Shown: piece by piece, positions 6,743 through 13,391 of the stretch
How the letters are laid out: each line of letters begins with the position of its first letter
Position numbering within the stretch: the first letter of the stretch is position 1
NCBI GenBank assembly: GCA_035294725.1
Contig: DATGKK010000024.1
Span: forward strand, 1-13,914
Reading direction: 5' to 3'
Length of the DNA: 13,914 nucleotides
Source of the DNA: DATGKK01 sp035294725
Lineage (GTDB): Bacteria > Actinomycetota > Acidimicrobiia > Acidimicrobiales > Bog-793
Translations under genes and position numbers: made by a program
The notes under the pieces: model-generated
What the model saw: the letters and a program-made list of their open reading frames with translations, nothing else
What the model was told of the DNA's origin: nothing
The model's database searches: none

Positions 6743-7563
6743 GGGGCACCCTCGATCTCGACCTTGACGAGCGCGACCCGGCGCGCAGGGCCGCTCAACG
6801 TCGCCTCGGGGGCCTCGAGCGCTCCCGAGAGGTCGACCACGAGGGTGCCTCCGGGGTTGTGCACCGGGACGCGCCCGCCGACGAGGCCGGCGGCTCGCGC
6901 CGCCGCGGCCGCCGCGCAGCTGCCGCTCCCGCAGGACTCCGTCAGCCCGGCCCCGCGCTCCCAGACGACGAGATCGAGCCCGCCGCTCCCGTCAGGGGCG
7001 ACCGCCTCCACGTTCCGGCCACCCGGCACCTCCCGCTCGAGCCGCGGGCCGATCTCGCCGATCCGGACGCCCTCGAGGCTCGGCGCGAGCAGCACGAGGT
7101 GGGGGTTGCCGATCACGACCGAGCGCGCGTCGAGGCCCTCCACCTTCTCGGGCGGGCCCACCTTGGCCGGCCCCATCTCGACCGAGACCGGCGCGCACCC
7201 TCTCGCGGAGCGCGCCCCGACCTCGGCCCGCACGGCGCCGCCGTCGGTCTCGACGGCGACCTCGGGCCCGGCGAGGGCTCCGGCGTCGACAAGGGCGAGG
7301 GCGAAGCACCGAAGGCCGTTGCCGCTCGTCTCGGCCCGCCCGCCGTCGGCGTTCATGAGCTCCATCGCGACGTCGCCGCCGGATCGAGGGCTCCTCGCGA
7401 CGATGAGGCCATCCGCGCCGACCCCACGGTGCCGGTCGCAGATCCGCCGAGCGAAGGAGGCGAGCGCCTCCCCCCCGGCGCCGGCGGCGAACGGCGCCGC
7501 GTCGAGCGCGATGAGGAAGTCGTTGCCGAGCGCCTCGTACTTGAGGAGGGTCACCGTCGTCAC
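6739..7563 (-). CDS. dapF: DapF-family diaminopimelate epimerase with Ser at the first catalytic Cys site
   Basis: DapF interconverts LL- and meso-diaminopimelate by a two-base, cofactor-free mechanism that uses two cysteines. The protein is 274 aa if started at the GTG at 7563, which overlaps the miaA stop as GTGA; a GTG at 7581 would add 6 residues. The initial VTLLKYEALGNDFL aligns with the family start. Family motifs are GNDF (13-16), MNADG (70-74), GNPH (152-155), WERGAG (201-206) and SCGSGSCA (210-217) with the second catalytic C211. At the first catalytic position the family has CGNG; here it is SGNGLRC, with S80 encoded by AGC at 7326-7324. The fold and context are clearly DapF. Whether it epimerises DAP by the usual Cys/Cys pair is open. 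Confidence 0.9.
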   Translation of the reverse strand: MTTVTLLKYEALGNDFLIALDAAPFAAGAGGEALASFARRICDRHRGVGADGLIVARSPRSGGDVAMELMNADGGRAETSGNGLRCFALALVDAGALAGPEVAVETDGGAVRAEVGARSARGCAPVSVEMGPAKVGPPEKVEGLDARSVVIGNPHLVLLAPSLEGVRIGEIGPRLEREVPGGRNVEAVAPDGSGGLDLVVWERGAGLTESCGSGSCAAAAAARAAGLVGGRVPVHNPGGTLVVDLSGALEAPEATLSGPARRVALVKVEIEGAP

Positions 7564-8480
7564 GGCCGGGCAGTCTCCCACCGCTCGATCACCCGGTCGA
7601 CGAGCGAGGGGTCATCGGCCTCGAACCACTCCACCCGGGGATCGCGCCGGAACCACGCCTCCTGGCGCCGGGCGAAGCTCCGCAACCGGCGCACAGCACG
7701 CTCGAGGGCCTCCTCGAGCGACCAGCGCCCTTCGAGGTGGCCGAGCAGCTCCGCATAGCCGATGGCCTGCCGAGCCGTGCGAGAAAGGCCGCCCGGCGCG
7801 ACCGCAAGCGCCCGCACCTCGTCGAGAAAGCCCTCCTCCATCTGGGCCACCAGCCGCTGCTCGAGCCGGCTCGCCAGGACCGCCCGGTCGAGGCGCAGCC
7901 CGACGACGAGGGTGTCGATCTCCGGGTAGGTGCGAAGGCCGGGGCCGAACTCCGAGAACCGGCGGCCGCTCCCCTCGGTCACCTCGAGAGCCCGGATCAC
8001 GCGCCGCAGGTTCGAGGGCTCCATCCGGCCGGCCGCCACCGGATCGAGCTCCCGCAGCCGCGCGTGGAGGGCTTCGCTCGACCGACCGCTCGCCGCCTCC
8101 CTCTCGAGTCGGGCGGCGACGGCGGGGTACCTACCCGGAAGCTCGAGCCCGTCGACCACGGCACGGTGGTACAGCCCGGTGCCGCCGACGAGCACGGCAT
8201 GTCGGCCGGTCGCGTGGATCTCCTCCCGTGCGCGCGCGAAGGCCCGCTGGAAGCGCGCGACGGAGTACTCCTCTGCCGGATCGGCCAGGTCGACGAGGTG
8301 CCACGGGTGGCGCGAGGCAGGGTCGGCGGGCCGTGTCGGCTTCGCCGTGCCGACGTCCATCTTTCGGTAGACCGCAAGGGCGTCGACCGAGACGAGGGCG
8401 ACGTCGGGGCAAAGGTCGGCGATCCGGGCCGCGAGCGCCGTCTTGCCCGACGCCGACGGCCCGACGATCGCGAGGTCCAC
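7560..8480 (-). CDS. miaA: MiaA, tRNA dimethylallyltransferase
   Basis: MiaA prenylates A37 of tRNAs that read UNN codons, using dimethylallyl diphosphate. The 306-aa protein shows the P-loop GPSASGKT (7-14), the catalytic aspartate block SVDALAVYRKMDVGTAKP (31-48, D33), VGGTGLY in the middle, NLRRVIRALEV, SRTARQAIGYAEL, and the C-terminal tRNA-binding block RSFARRQEAWFRRDPRVEW. Length is typical. The GTG at 8480 is the only reasonable start: no in-frame start lies just upstream, the P-loop would otherwise be cut, and no strong ribosome site is visible. It lies 47 bp downstream of hpf and overlaps dapF by 4 bp. The miaA-dapF-hflX order is conserved in actinobacteria. Confidence 0.96.
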   Translation of the reverse strand: MDLAIVGPSASGKTALAARIADLCPDVALVSVDALAVYRKMDVGTAKPTRPADPASRHPWHLVDLADPAEEYSVARFQRAFARAREEIHATGRHAVLVGGTGLYHRAVVDGLELPGRYPAVAARLEREAASGRSSEALHARLRELDPVAAGRMEPSNLRRVIRALEVTEGSGRRFSEFGPGLRTYPEIDTLVVGLRLDRAVLASRLEQRLVAQMEEGFLDEVRALAVAPGGLSRTARQAIGYAELLGHLEGRWSLEEALERAVRRLRSFARRQEAWFRRDPRVEWFEADDPSLVDRVIERWETARP

Positions 8481-8527
8481 CTGGGGCCGGGACGGGGGCC
8501 GGGCCGTGACGGAACGGGGAAGACCGC

Positions 8528-8914
8528 TCAGAGCGCCTCGGGCCCGTCGGCGGCTCCGTCGTCCCCAACGACTGGTCCGAGCTGCTGCTTCGGCACCTTG
8601 TGGCGGGGACGCGACCGTCCGACGAGCCGGGTCTTCAGCTTGGTGAGCCGGTGGGCCGCCTTGTCGACCGCCGCCTCGAGGGCGGCGTCCGGCTTCGCCC
8701 CGGCGGCGGCGGCACGCACGACCCGCCCCTTGCCCTCGATCGTCACCTCGCAGGTGACCGGGGCGCCGAGGTGGCCCTTGCGGTCGCCGGAGAAGAGGAC
8801 CTCCGCCCGGTCCACCCCGTGCAAGTACCTCCCGAGGTGCTCGACCTTCTCCTCGGCGAGCGACCTCACGTCGTGCGTCAGCTGGACGTGGCGGCCGTGG
8901 ACGTCGATCTCCAT
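8528..8914 (-). CDS. hpf: HPF/RaiA-family ribosome hibernation factor (short form)
   Basis: HPF/RaiA binds the 30S decoding region and holds ribosomes inactive in starvation. The 128-aa protein starts MEIDVHGRHVQLTHDVRSLAEEKVEHLGRYL, the beta-alpha start of the S30AE domain, and continues through VTCEVTIEGKGRVVRAAAAGAKPDAALEAAVDKAAHRLTKLK-like helices, with the basic patch TKLKTRLVGRSRPRHK at 91-106. The long-form dimerisation domain common in actinobacterial HPF is absent; the tail (107-128) is short and acidic. The start is fixed by AGGAGG at 8920-8925, 5 nt from the ATG. It heads the hpf-miaA-dap-hflX run and has a long leader region with inverted repeats upstream, which suggests post-transcriptional or growth-phase control (inferred). 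Confidence 0.9.
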   Translation of the reverse strand: MEIDVHGRHVQLTHDVRSLAEEKVEHLGRYLHGVDRAEVLFSGDRKGHLGAPVTCEVTIEGKGRVVRAAAAGAKPDAALEAAVDKAAHRLTKLKTRLVGRSRPRHKVPKQQLGPVVGDDGAADGPEAL

Positions 8915-8919
8915 CGGCT

Positions 8920-8925
8920 CCTCCT
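8920..8925 (-). promoter_or_regulatory. Ribosome binding site AGGAGG of hpf
   Basis: A perfect AGGAGG on the minus strand lies 5 nt before the ATG at 8914. It rules out the longer in-frame reading that would begin near 9190. Confidence 0.85.
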
Positions 8926-8965
8926 CGCTCGATGCAAGCCGGCCGCGTCGCGACCGGCCCTTCAC

Positions 8966-8985
8966 GGGATGGGGACGGGGACGGG
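8966..8985 (+). other. G-quadruplex-type run (four G-tracts)
   Basis: The plus strand reads GGG-AT-GGGG-AC-GGGG-AC-GGG, with four G-runs and 2-nt loops, about 50 bp upstream of the hpf start and on the template strand for hpf. This fits the classic intramolecular G4 pattern. Its effect, if any, is inferred. Confidence 0.5.
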
Positions 8986-9152
8986 CACGCGCGGCTGACC
9001 TGGTCTTTGTCCCCACACTCGCCTGCTGAGGAGATCCCGGCCGCCCCCCGGGCGAGGCCGGCCCGTACGGGCGCGGCGCTCCTGCCGGGAGAGTGTCGGC
9101 GCGGTTCGCTCCCTCTCCGCCCGGAGCCGCCAACCGGCGCCGCGACGGGCAG

Positions 9153-9247
9153 GGCTTACCTCTAAGCCGCACCATGCTCAGCGACCACAAGTCGCCTTAC
9201 GTGGGTCGTTTCGCCTGCGACTGGCATCGACTCGCAACCACAGACCC
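9153..9247 (-). ncRNA. Candidate structured RNA or leader element upstream of hpf
   Basis: Read on the minus strand, a stem GGGTC/GACCC (9243-9247 with 9203-9207) encloses a hairpin TGCGA/TCGCA (9232-9236 with 9216-9220). Two more hairpins follow: GCGAC/GTCGC with a 5-nt loop (9191-9195 with 9181-9185), and GGCTTA/TAAGCC with a 4-nt loop (9163-9168 with 9153-9158). The zone is less GC-rich than its surroundings. A raiA-type RNA motif upstream of raiA/hpf genes is known from other Gram-positives, but I cannot confirm that this is one. Pairings are seen; function is inferred. Confidence 0.35.
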
Positions 9248-9291
9248 GCACGTGCTCATCCGGTGGCAGTCTACCGAGGCGGCGACGAGGG

Positions 9292-9318
9292 GGCCGGCGG
9301 GGTCGCCGAGGTCCGGCC
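9292..9318 (-). terminator. Candidate terminator after ahcY
   Basis: On the minus strand GGCCGG (9318-9313) and CCGGCC (9297-9292) form a perfect inverted repeat beginning 8 nt after the ahcY stop, with an alternative inner hairpin CGGCG/CGCCG. There is no U-tract. GC-rich, U-poor hairpins are often invoked as terminators in actinobacteria, hence moderate confidence. Confidence 0.4.
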
Positions 9319-9326
9319 TCACCTGT

Positions 9327-10598
9327 TCAGTCAGGCCCCTGCCACGTGGCAAGGTAGTCCGACTGGGCCGGCGTGAGCGAGTCGAGACGGACCCCCATCG
9401 CCTCGAGCTTCATCCGGGCGATCTCTTCGTCGATGGCGGCAGGCAGCTCGTGGACGCCCACCGGCAATCGGGCGGCGTGCTCGAGCAGCCAGTGGCAGGC
9501 GAGCGCCTGGAGGGAGAACGAGAGGTCCATCACCTGGGGCGGGTGACCCTCTGCGAGCGCCAGGTTGACGATCCTGCCCTCGGCGAGCAGCACGAGGCGC
9601 CGGCCGCCGGGAAGCGAGAACTCGTCGACCATCGGGCGGGCTCGCTCCGGTGGAGAGCCAGCGAGCCCTGCCAGGGCGGCCACGTCGATCTCCACGTCGA
9701 ACTGACCCGCGTTCGCGAGCACGGCCCCGTCCCGCATCACCTCGAGGTGCTCGCGACGCAGCACGTCCCGGTTGCCCGTCGCCGTCACGAAGACCTGACC
9801 GAGGGGCGCCGCCTCGTCCATGGGCAGCACCCGGTAGCCGTCGGTCACCGCCTCGAGGGCGCGCAGCGGGTCGACCTCGGTCACGATGACGATCGCACCG
9901 AGCCCGCGCGCTCGGGCCGCCACGCCCTTCCCGCAGCTGCCGTACCCGGCGACGACGACGACGGAGCCCGCCACGAGCAGGTTCGTCGCCCGGATGATGC
10001 CGTCGAGGGTGGACTGCCCGGTCCCGAGGCGGTTGTCGGCGAGCACCCTCGTCGCGGCGTCTGCCAGGGCCATCACCGGGTAGGAGAGCCCCGCGGAGGC
10101 GGCGAGAGCACGCAGGCGGAGCGCCCCGGTCCTCGTGTCCTCGGTTCCCGCGAGCACCTCGCCGAGCGCGTCGCGTCGCGGCCCGTGCAGCCGGGCGACG
10201 AGGTCGCAGCCGTCGTCCACGGTGAGGGTCGGTCGCCGGTCGATGACGGCGTCGAGATGAGCCGCGTAGCGGCCGAGGTCCTCCCCTCGCCGGGCGAAGG
10301 TGGCGACTCCCGCCTCCCCGGCGAGATAGGCCGCCACCTCGTCGTTGGTGGAGAGAGGGTTGGAGGCGCAGGCGGTGACCGCAGCGCCGCCGGCGGCGAG
10401 CGCCTCGAGGAGCACGGCCGTCTCGGCCGTCACGTGCAGGCTGGCCCCGATCCGGATCCCCTCGAAGGGACGTTCGCGGGCGAAGCGGGACCTGATCGCG
10501 TCGAGGACCGGCATGCGGTGACGGGCCCACTCCACCCTGGCCCGGCCGATGGGCGCGAGATCGAGGTCGGCGACGTCATGAGGGGCCGGCGAGCCCAC
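9327..10598 (-). CDS. ahcY: Adenosylhomocysteinase (SAH hydrolase) homologue with altered active site
   Basis: SAH hydrolase splits S-adenosylhomocysteine into adenosine and homocysteine with bound NAD. This 423-aa protein follows the short thermophile/archaeal type (no ~40-aa insert, ends at SDYLATWQGPD, lacks the C-terminal KPDHYRY). Present are H55 in LHVTAET, NPLSTNDEVAAYL (80-92), DDGCDL (128-133), D188-N189, the NAD loop GYGSCGKG (218-225) and H352 in GHP. Known catalytic or adenosine-binding positions are changed: the EETTTG block reads TEDTRTG (152-158), the VND Asn is A179, the catalytic Lys is R184 (AGG at 10049-10047), FDN is ADN, and the His of NAGHFDVEID is Q299 (CAG at 9704-9702). 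The GTG start lies 3 bp after the upstream stop. Synteny with manB says ahcY ortholog; the residues suggest altered or lost hydrolase activity. Confidence 0.85.
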   Translation of the reverse strand: MGSPAPHDVADLDLAPIGRARVEWARHRMPVLDAIRSRFARERPFEGIRIGASLHVTAETAVLLEALAAGGAAVTACASNPLSTNDEVAAYLAGEAGVATFARRGEDLGRYAAHLDAVIDRRPTLTVDDGCDLVARLHGPRRDALGEVLAGTEDTRTGALRLRALAASAGLSYPVMALADAATRVLADNRLGTGQSTLDGIIRATNLLVAGSVVVVAGYGSCGKGVAARARGLGAIVIVTEVDPLRALEAVTDGYRVLPMDEAAPLGQVFVTATGNRDVLRREHLEVMRDGAVLANAGQFDVEIDVAALAGLAGSPPERARPMVDEFSLPGGRRLVLLAEGRIVNLALAEGHPPQVMDLSFSLQALACHWLLEHAARLPVGVHELPAAIDEEIARMKLEAMGVRLDSLTPAQSDYLATWQGPD

Positions 10599-10601
10599 GG
10601 C

Positions 10602-11684
10602 TCACGCGCTGGCCCCGGCACGCATCTTCGCCTTGAGCTCGGCGAGGACGGGCACGGGACCGGGGTCGATCCCCTCGTGGGCGGCGAGGTGAAGCGACAC
10701 GACGTCCCCGAGCGCGACGAGGTCGAAGAAGGCGGCGAGCTCGCCGTCGCCCTCTCCCCGCACGCGGACCACGTCGGCCACTGCCTCCCCCACCGCCTCG
10801 GCGACGAGCTCGAAGCGACGGGCGACTCCCGGGTGCTCGCCGGGGAGGCGGAGCTCGACCACCGTCAGGAGCTGGCGGGTCACGTCGCCGTGCTGGCCGA
10901 AGCCGCAGACCTCGTTGTGGCAGACCTCCGGTTGCTCGGCCGTGAACGCGGGTGCCTTCGCGTTCTCGTTGACCTGGGTCTTCCACCTCCGGGCCGCCAC
11001 CGCCCCGAGGCCGCTCTCACCGTGCACGAGAGGGATGGTCCGCCCGATCCGCCGGGCGACCTCTGCAGCGAGCCCCCCGCCGGCGACGATCCCGGGCAGG
11101 CGGCGGGCGAGCTGCTCGTGGGCGAGCTCGAGCTCCCGCCTCGCCCCCCCGACGACTCCGAGCTGCTCGGCCGCGAGCAGCAGCGGCGCCGCCATGGCGG
11201 CGACTCCGGCACGAGGTTGCGGGATGCCGGGCGGGATCGTCATCACGTCGCCGCCGTGGGCCGCTGCGAGCTCGGCGAGCGGACCTCCACCGGTGAGGAC
11301 GACAAGGCGTGCCCCCTGGCGCACCGCCTGCTCCGCGGCAGCGAGCGTCTCCTCGGTCTCGCCGGAGAACGAGACGGCGAACACGAGCGCAGAGCTCCCC
11401 GCCGCCACCGGGCAGCGGTACCCGCTCGAGACGACGACAGGAAGGTGGGAGCGGGGAGCGGCAAAGGCGGCGAGGATCGAACCGGCCACGGCGCTCCCGC
11501 CCATGCCGAGGACGACGACCACCGAGGGGGCGCCGGCGGGCCGGGGGAGCTCACGCTGATCGAGCGCCGCGGCGAGGTGATCGCCCATGGCGGCGGTCGC
11601 CGCCAGCATCCCCTCGGAGTCGTGAGGGAGGAAGCTGCCCTCCCCGGGGGATCCGGCCGGGGTCGATCCAGCCTGCGACGTCAC
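10602..11684 (-). CDS. Bifunctional phosphoglucose/phosphomannose isomerase family (SIS fold)
   Basis: This family isomerises glucose-6-phosphate and/or mannose-6-phosphate with fructose-6-phosphate. The 360-aa protein has two SIS domains. The first shows VVVLGMGGSAVAGS (about 56-69) and VSFSGETEET (104-113). The second carries the family block QVNENAKAPAF (237-247) with the likely catalytic E240, followed 16 residues later by H256 in CHNEVCGF, the same spacing as the Glu/His pair of Pyrobaculum PGI/PMI. A late lysine in AELKAKM may complete the site. I chose the GTG at 11684, which overlaps the Trm112-like stop as GTGA; the longer open frame upstream is a shadow of that gene. With manB next door it would supply mannose-6-phosphate from fructose-6-phosphate. 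No separate manA is visible here. Confidence 0.88.
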   Translation of the reverse strand: MTSQAGSTPAGSPGEGSFLPHDSEGMLAATAAMGDHLAAALDQRELPRPAGAPSVVVVLGMGGSAVAGSILAAFAAPRSHLPVVVSSGYRCPVAAGSSALVFAVSFSGETEETLAAAEQAVRQGARLVVLTGGGPLAELAAAHGGDVMTIPPGIPQPRAGVAAMAAPLLLAAEQLGVVGGARRELELAHEQLARRLPGIVAGGGLAAEVARRIGRTIPLVHGESGLGAVAARRWKTQVNENAKAPAFTAEQPEVCHNEVCGFGQHGDVTRQLLTVVELRLPGEHPGVARRFELVAEAVGEAVADVVRVRGEGDGELAAFFDLVALGDVVSLHLAAHEGIDPGPVPVLAELKAKMRAGASA

Positions 11685-11923
11685 GGCTCGGTGGAGAAGG
11701 TCGGCGTGATGCCCTCCTCGGCGGCCTTGGCGAGCAGCCGCTCGTGCTCGGCGTCGCTCACGATCTCGGACTCCTCGACGAGAAGGACCGGGATCCCGTC
11801 GACGATCCGGTACCGCCGCTTCGACCTCGGGTTGTACAGCGTGTCCTCGCTCTCGAAGTACAGCAAGGGTCCTTTGTCCTCCGGGCACGCCAGGATCGCC
11901 AGCAGCCGCTCGTCAAGTGCCAC
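11681..11923 (-). CDS. Trm112-like small zinc-ribbon-type protein
   Basis: This 80-aa protein follows the Trm112/UPF0434 (YcaR) pattern: LDERLLAILACPEDKGPLLYFE, then YNPRSKRRYRIVDGIPVLL. The usual first CPxC motif is reduced to a single Cys (C13, CPED), as in many bacterial members, so zinc binding is doubtful. In eukaryotes Trm112 activates methyltransferases; the bacterial role is poorly known. The GTG start at 11923 is preceded by a GGGGAGGG ribosome site (11927-11934) and overlaps the manB stop by 11 bp. It overlaps the isomerase start by 4 bp. A small gene between manB and a SIS isomerase is a conserved actinobacterial arrangement. Confidence 0.85.
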   Translation of the reverse strand: MALDERLLAILACPEDKGPLLYFESEDTLYNPRSKRRYRIVDGIPVLLVEESEIVSDAEHERLLAKAAEEGITPTFSTEP

Positions 11924-13376
11924 GGCCCTCCCCTTCCTCGTCGGTACGGGCGCCGCTCCCGTCGAGCGACGCGACCAGCTCCAGCACCTCGGCCGTGTGC
12001 CGGGTGCACGAGCCCTGATCCGCCGCCTCGAGGTTGAGACGCAGGAGCGGCTCGGTGTTGGACGGGCGGAGGTTGAACCACCACTCCCCGGCGTCGACCG
12101 TGAGGCCGTCGAGGTGGTCGATCGCGGCACCGCTCGGCGCGAAGTGCCGCTCGACGGCGGCGAGGACCCCGGCGATGTCGTGCACCTCGGTGTTGATCTC
12201 CCCGGAGGCTGCGTAGCGCTCGAACGGCTCCCTCAGCACCGAGAGGGGCACGCCCGCCTTCGACAGCACGGAGAGCACCACGAGAGCGGCGATGATGCCG
12301 GAGTCGGCGCGGTAGTTGTCCCGGAAGTAGTAGTGGCCAGAGTGCTCGCCGCCGAAGACGGCGCCGGTCTCGGCCATGACGGCCTTGATGAACGAGTGTC
12401 CGACCCGGGTCCGCACCCCGACTCCCCCGTGCTCGGCGATCACCTCCGGGACGGCCTTCGAGCAGATGAGGTTGTAGAGGACGGTCTCGCCAGGGTGCTC
12501 GTCGAGGATGGCGGCAGCGACGATGGCCGTCGTGAGCGAGCCGGAGAGGGGAACCGCCGTGTCGTCCACGAGGAAGACGCGATCGGCGTCGCCGTCGAAG
12601 GCAAGTCCGACGTCGGCGCCCGTCTCGAGGACCCGCCGCTGCAGGTCCACGAGGTTCTCGGGCTGGATGGGGTCGGCGGGATGGTTCGGGAAGCTCCCGT
12701 CGAGCTCCCCGTAGAGCACCTCGAGCTCGAACGGGAGGGTCCCGAGCACCTTCGGGGCGACGAGGCCCCCCATCCCGTTCGCCGTGTCGGCGACGATCCT
12801 AAGCGGCCGCAGGGAGCCGACGTCGACGAAGCCGTGGACATGCCGGGCGAACTCCGCGAGCAGGTCGGTCGTCGAGACCCCCGGCGCCGCCCCCCGCCGG
12901 GAACGCTCCCTCGGCTGGGTGGGACGGGGGCTCGCGAGAAGCTCCTCGGCCCTGTGCTGGATGCGAGCGAGCCCCGTCTCCTGACCGACGGGCTGGGCTC
13001 CGGGCAGGCAGAGCTTGATCCCGTTGTAGCGGGCAGGGTTGTGCGAGGCGGTGAGCATCGCCCCCGGCAGCCCGAGGGCGCCCGACCCGAAGTAGAGCAT
13101 GTCCGTCGAGATCAGCCCGGCGTCGACGACGCCGAGGCCGGCCGCGAGCACGCCGTCAGCAAAGGCCGCCGAGAGCGGGACCCCGGACTCGCGCATGTCA
13201 CGGCCGACGAGGACCTCCCGGGCGCCGGAGGCGGCGACGAACTCGCCGAAGGCCTCCCCGATGGCGCGCACCTTCTCCTCGTCGAGGTCGTCGGGGACGA
13301 CTCCTCGGACGTCATAGGCCTTGAAGACCTTGGCGAGGCTGGCATCAGGGGGCATGACGGGCCGGAGCCTACTCAT
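11913..13376 (-). CDS. manB: Phosphomannomutase/phosphoglucomutase (ManB)
   Basis: The enzyme interconverts mannose-6-phosphate and mannose-1-phosphate (possibly also the glucose phosphates), feeding GDP-mannose and wall glycans. The 487-aa protein shows FKAYDVRGVVP near the start, the phosphoserine loop TASHNP with S111 (109-114), the Mg loop DGDADR (261-266), the sugar-binding loop GGEHSGHYYF (342-351), and the C-terminal phosphate loop RPSNTEPLLR. All four alpha-D-phosphohexomutase signatures are intact. A polar, low-complexity insert (about 150-167, with RPTQPRERSRR) separates domain 1 from domain 2. The ATG at 13376 begins just 15 bp after the CPBP stop; a second in-frame ATG lies at 13355. 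The Trm112-like and isomerase genes follow in the same run. Confidence 0.95.
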   Translation of the reverse strand: MSRLRPVMPPDASLAKVFKAYDVRGVVPDDLDEEKVRAIGEAFGEFVAASGAREVLVGRDMRESGVPLSAAFADGVLAAGLGVVDAGLISTDMLYFGSGALGLPGAMLTASHNPARYNGIKLCLPGAQPVGQETGLARIQHRAEELLASPRPTQPRERSRRGAAPGVSTTDLLAEFARHVHGFVDVGSLRPLRIVADTANGMGGLVAPKVLGTLPFELEVLYGELDGSFPNHPADPIQPENLVDLQRRVLETGADVGLAFDGDADRVFLVDDTAVPLSGSLTTAIVAAAILDEHPGETVLYNLICSKAVPEVIAEHGGVGVRTRVGHSFIKAVMAETGAVFGGEHSGHYYFRDNYRADSGIIAALVVLSVLSKAGVPLSVLREPFERYAASGEINTEVHDIAGVLAAVERHFAPSGAAIDHLDGLTVDAGEWWFNLRPSNTEPLLRLNLEAADQGSCTRHTAEVLELVASLDGSGARTDEEGEGRGT

Positions 13377-13391
13377 GTGCCCGGCTCCACC

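Larger units (their letters stand above)
8915..9326. other. Gap between ahcY and hpf, likely leader and promoter region of the hpf operon
   Basis: About 410 bp hold no gene I recognise. From hpf outward (minus strand upstream) there are: a GCCGG/CCGGC hairpin (8938-8958), the G-run (8966-8985), a 12-bp palindrome GCCCGTACGGGC (9061-9072), a zone of visibly lower GC with several inverted repeats (9153-9247), a possible -10 TAGACT on the minus strand (9273-9268) without a convincing -35, and a GC-rich hairpin next to the ahcY stop (9292-9318). Confidence 0.6.

Noticed and set aside
4964..8509. Very long plus-strand open frame (1181 codons) antisense to dapC, hflX, dapF and miaA
   Set aside because: It is an Arg/Pro/Ser-rich translation with no domain, fully antisense to four well-supported genes. 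Long antisense frames are expected at this GC content.
8441..8914. SAH or cobalamin riboswitch controlling these genes
   Set aside because: ahcY starts 3 bp after the upstream gene, so it has no leader for a riboswitch, and I found no cobalamin-box or SAH-aptamer core in the hpf leader by eye.
8915..9190. Longer hpf reading frame (220 aa) or a separate small gene in this stretch
   Set aside because: A perfect ribosome site and the family's start place hpf at 8914. The upstream residues are low-complexity and match nothing I recognise.
11685..11888. N-terminal extension of the isomerase to about 428 aa
   Set aside because: It reads out of frame through the Trm112-like gene. The GTG at 11684 overlaps that gene's stop by 4 bp and gives a normal family length.
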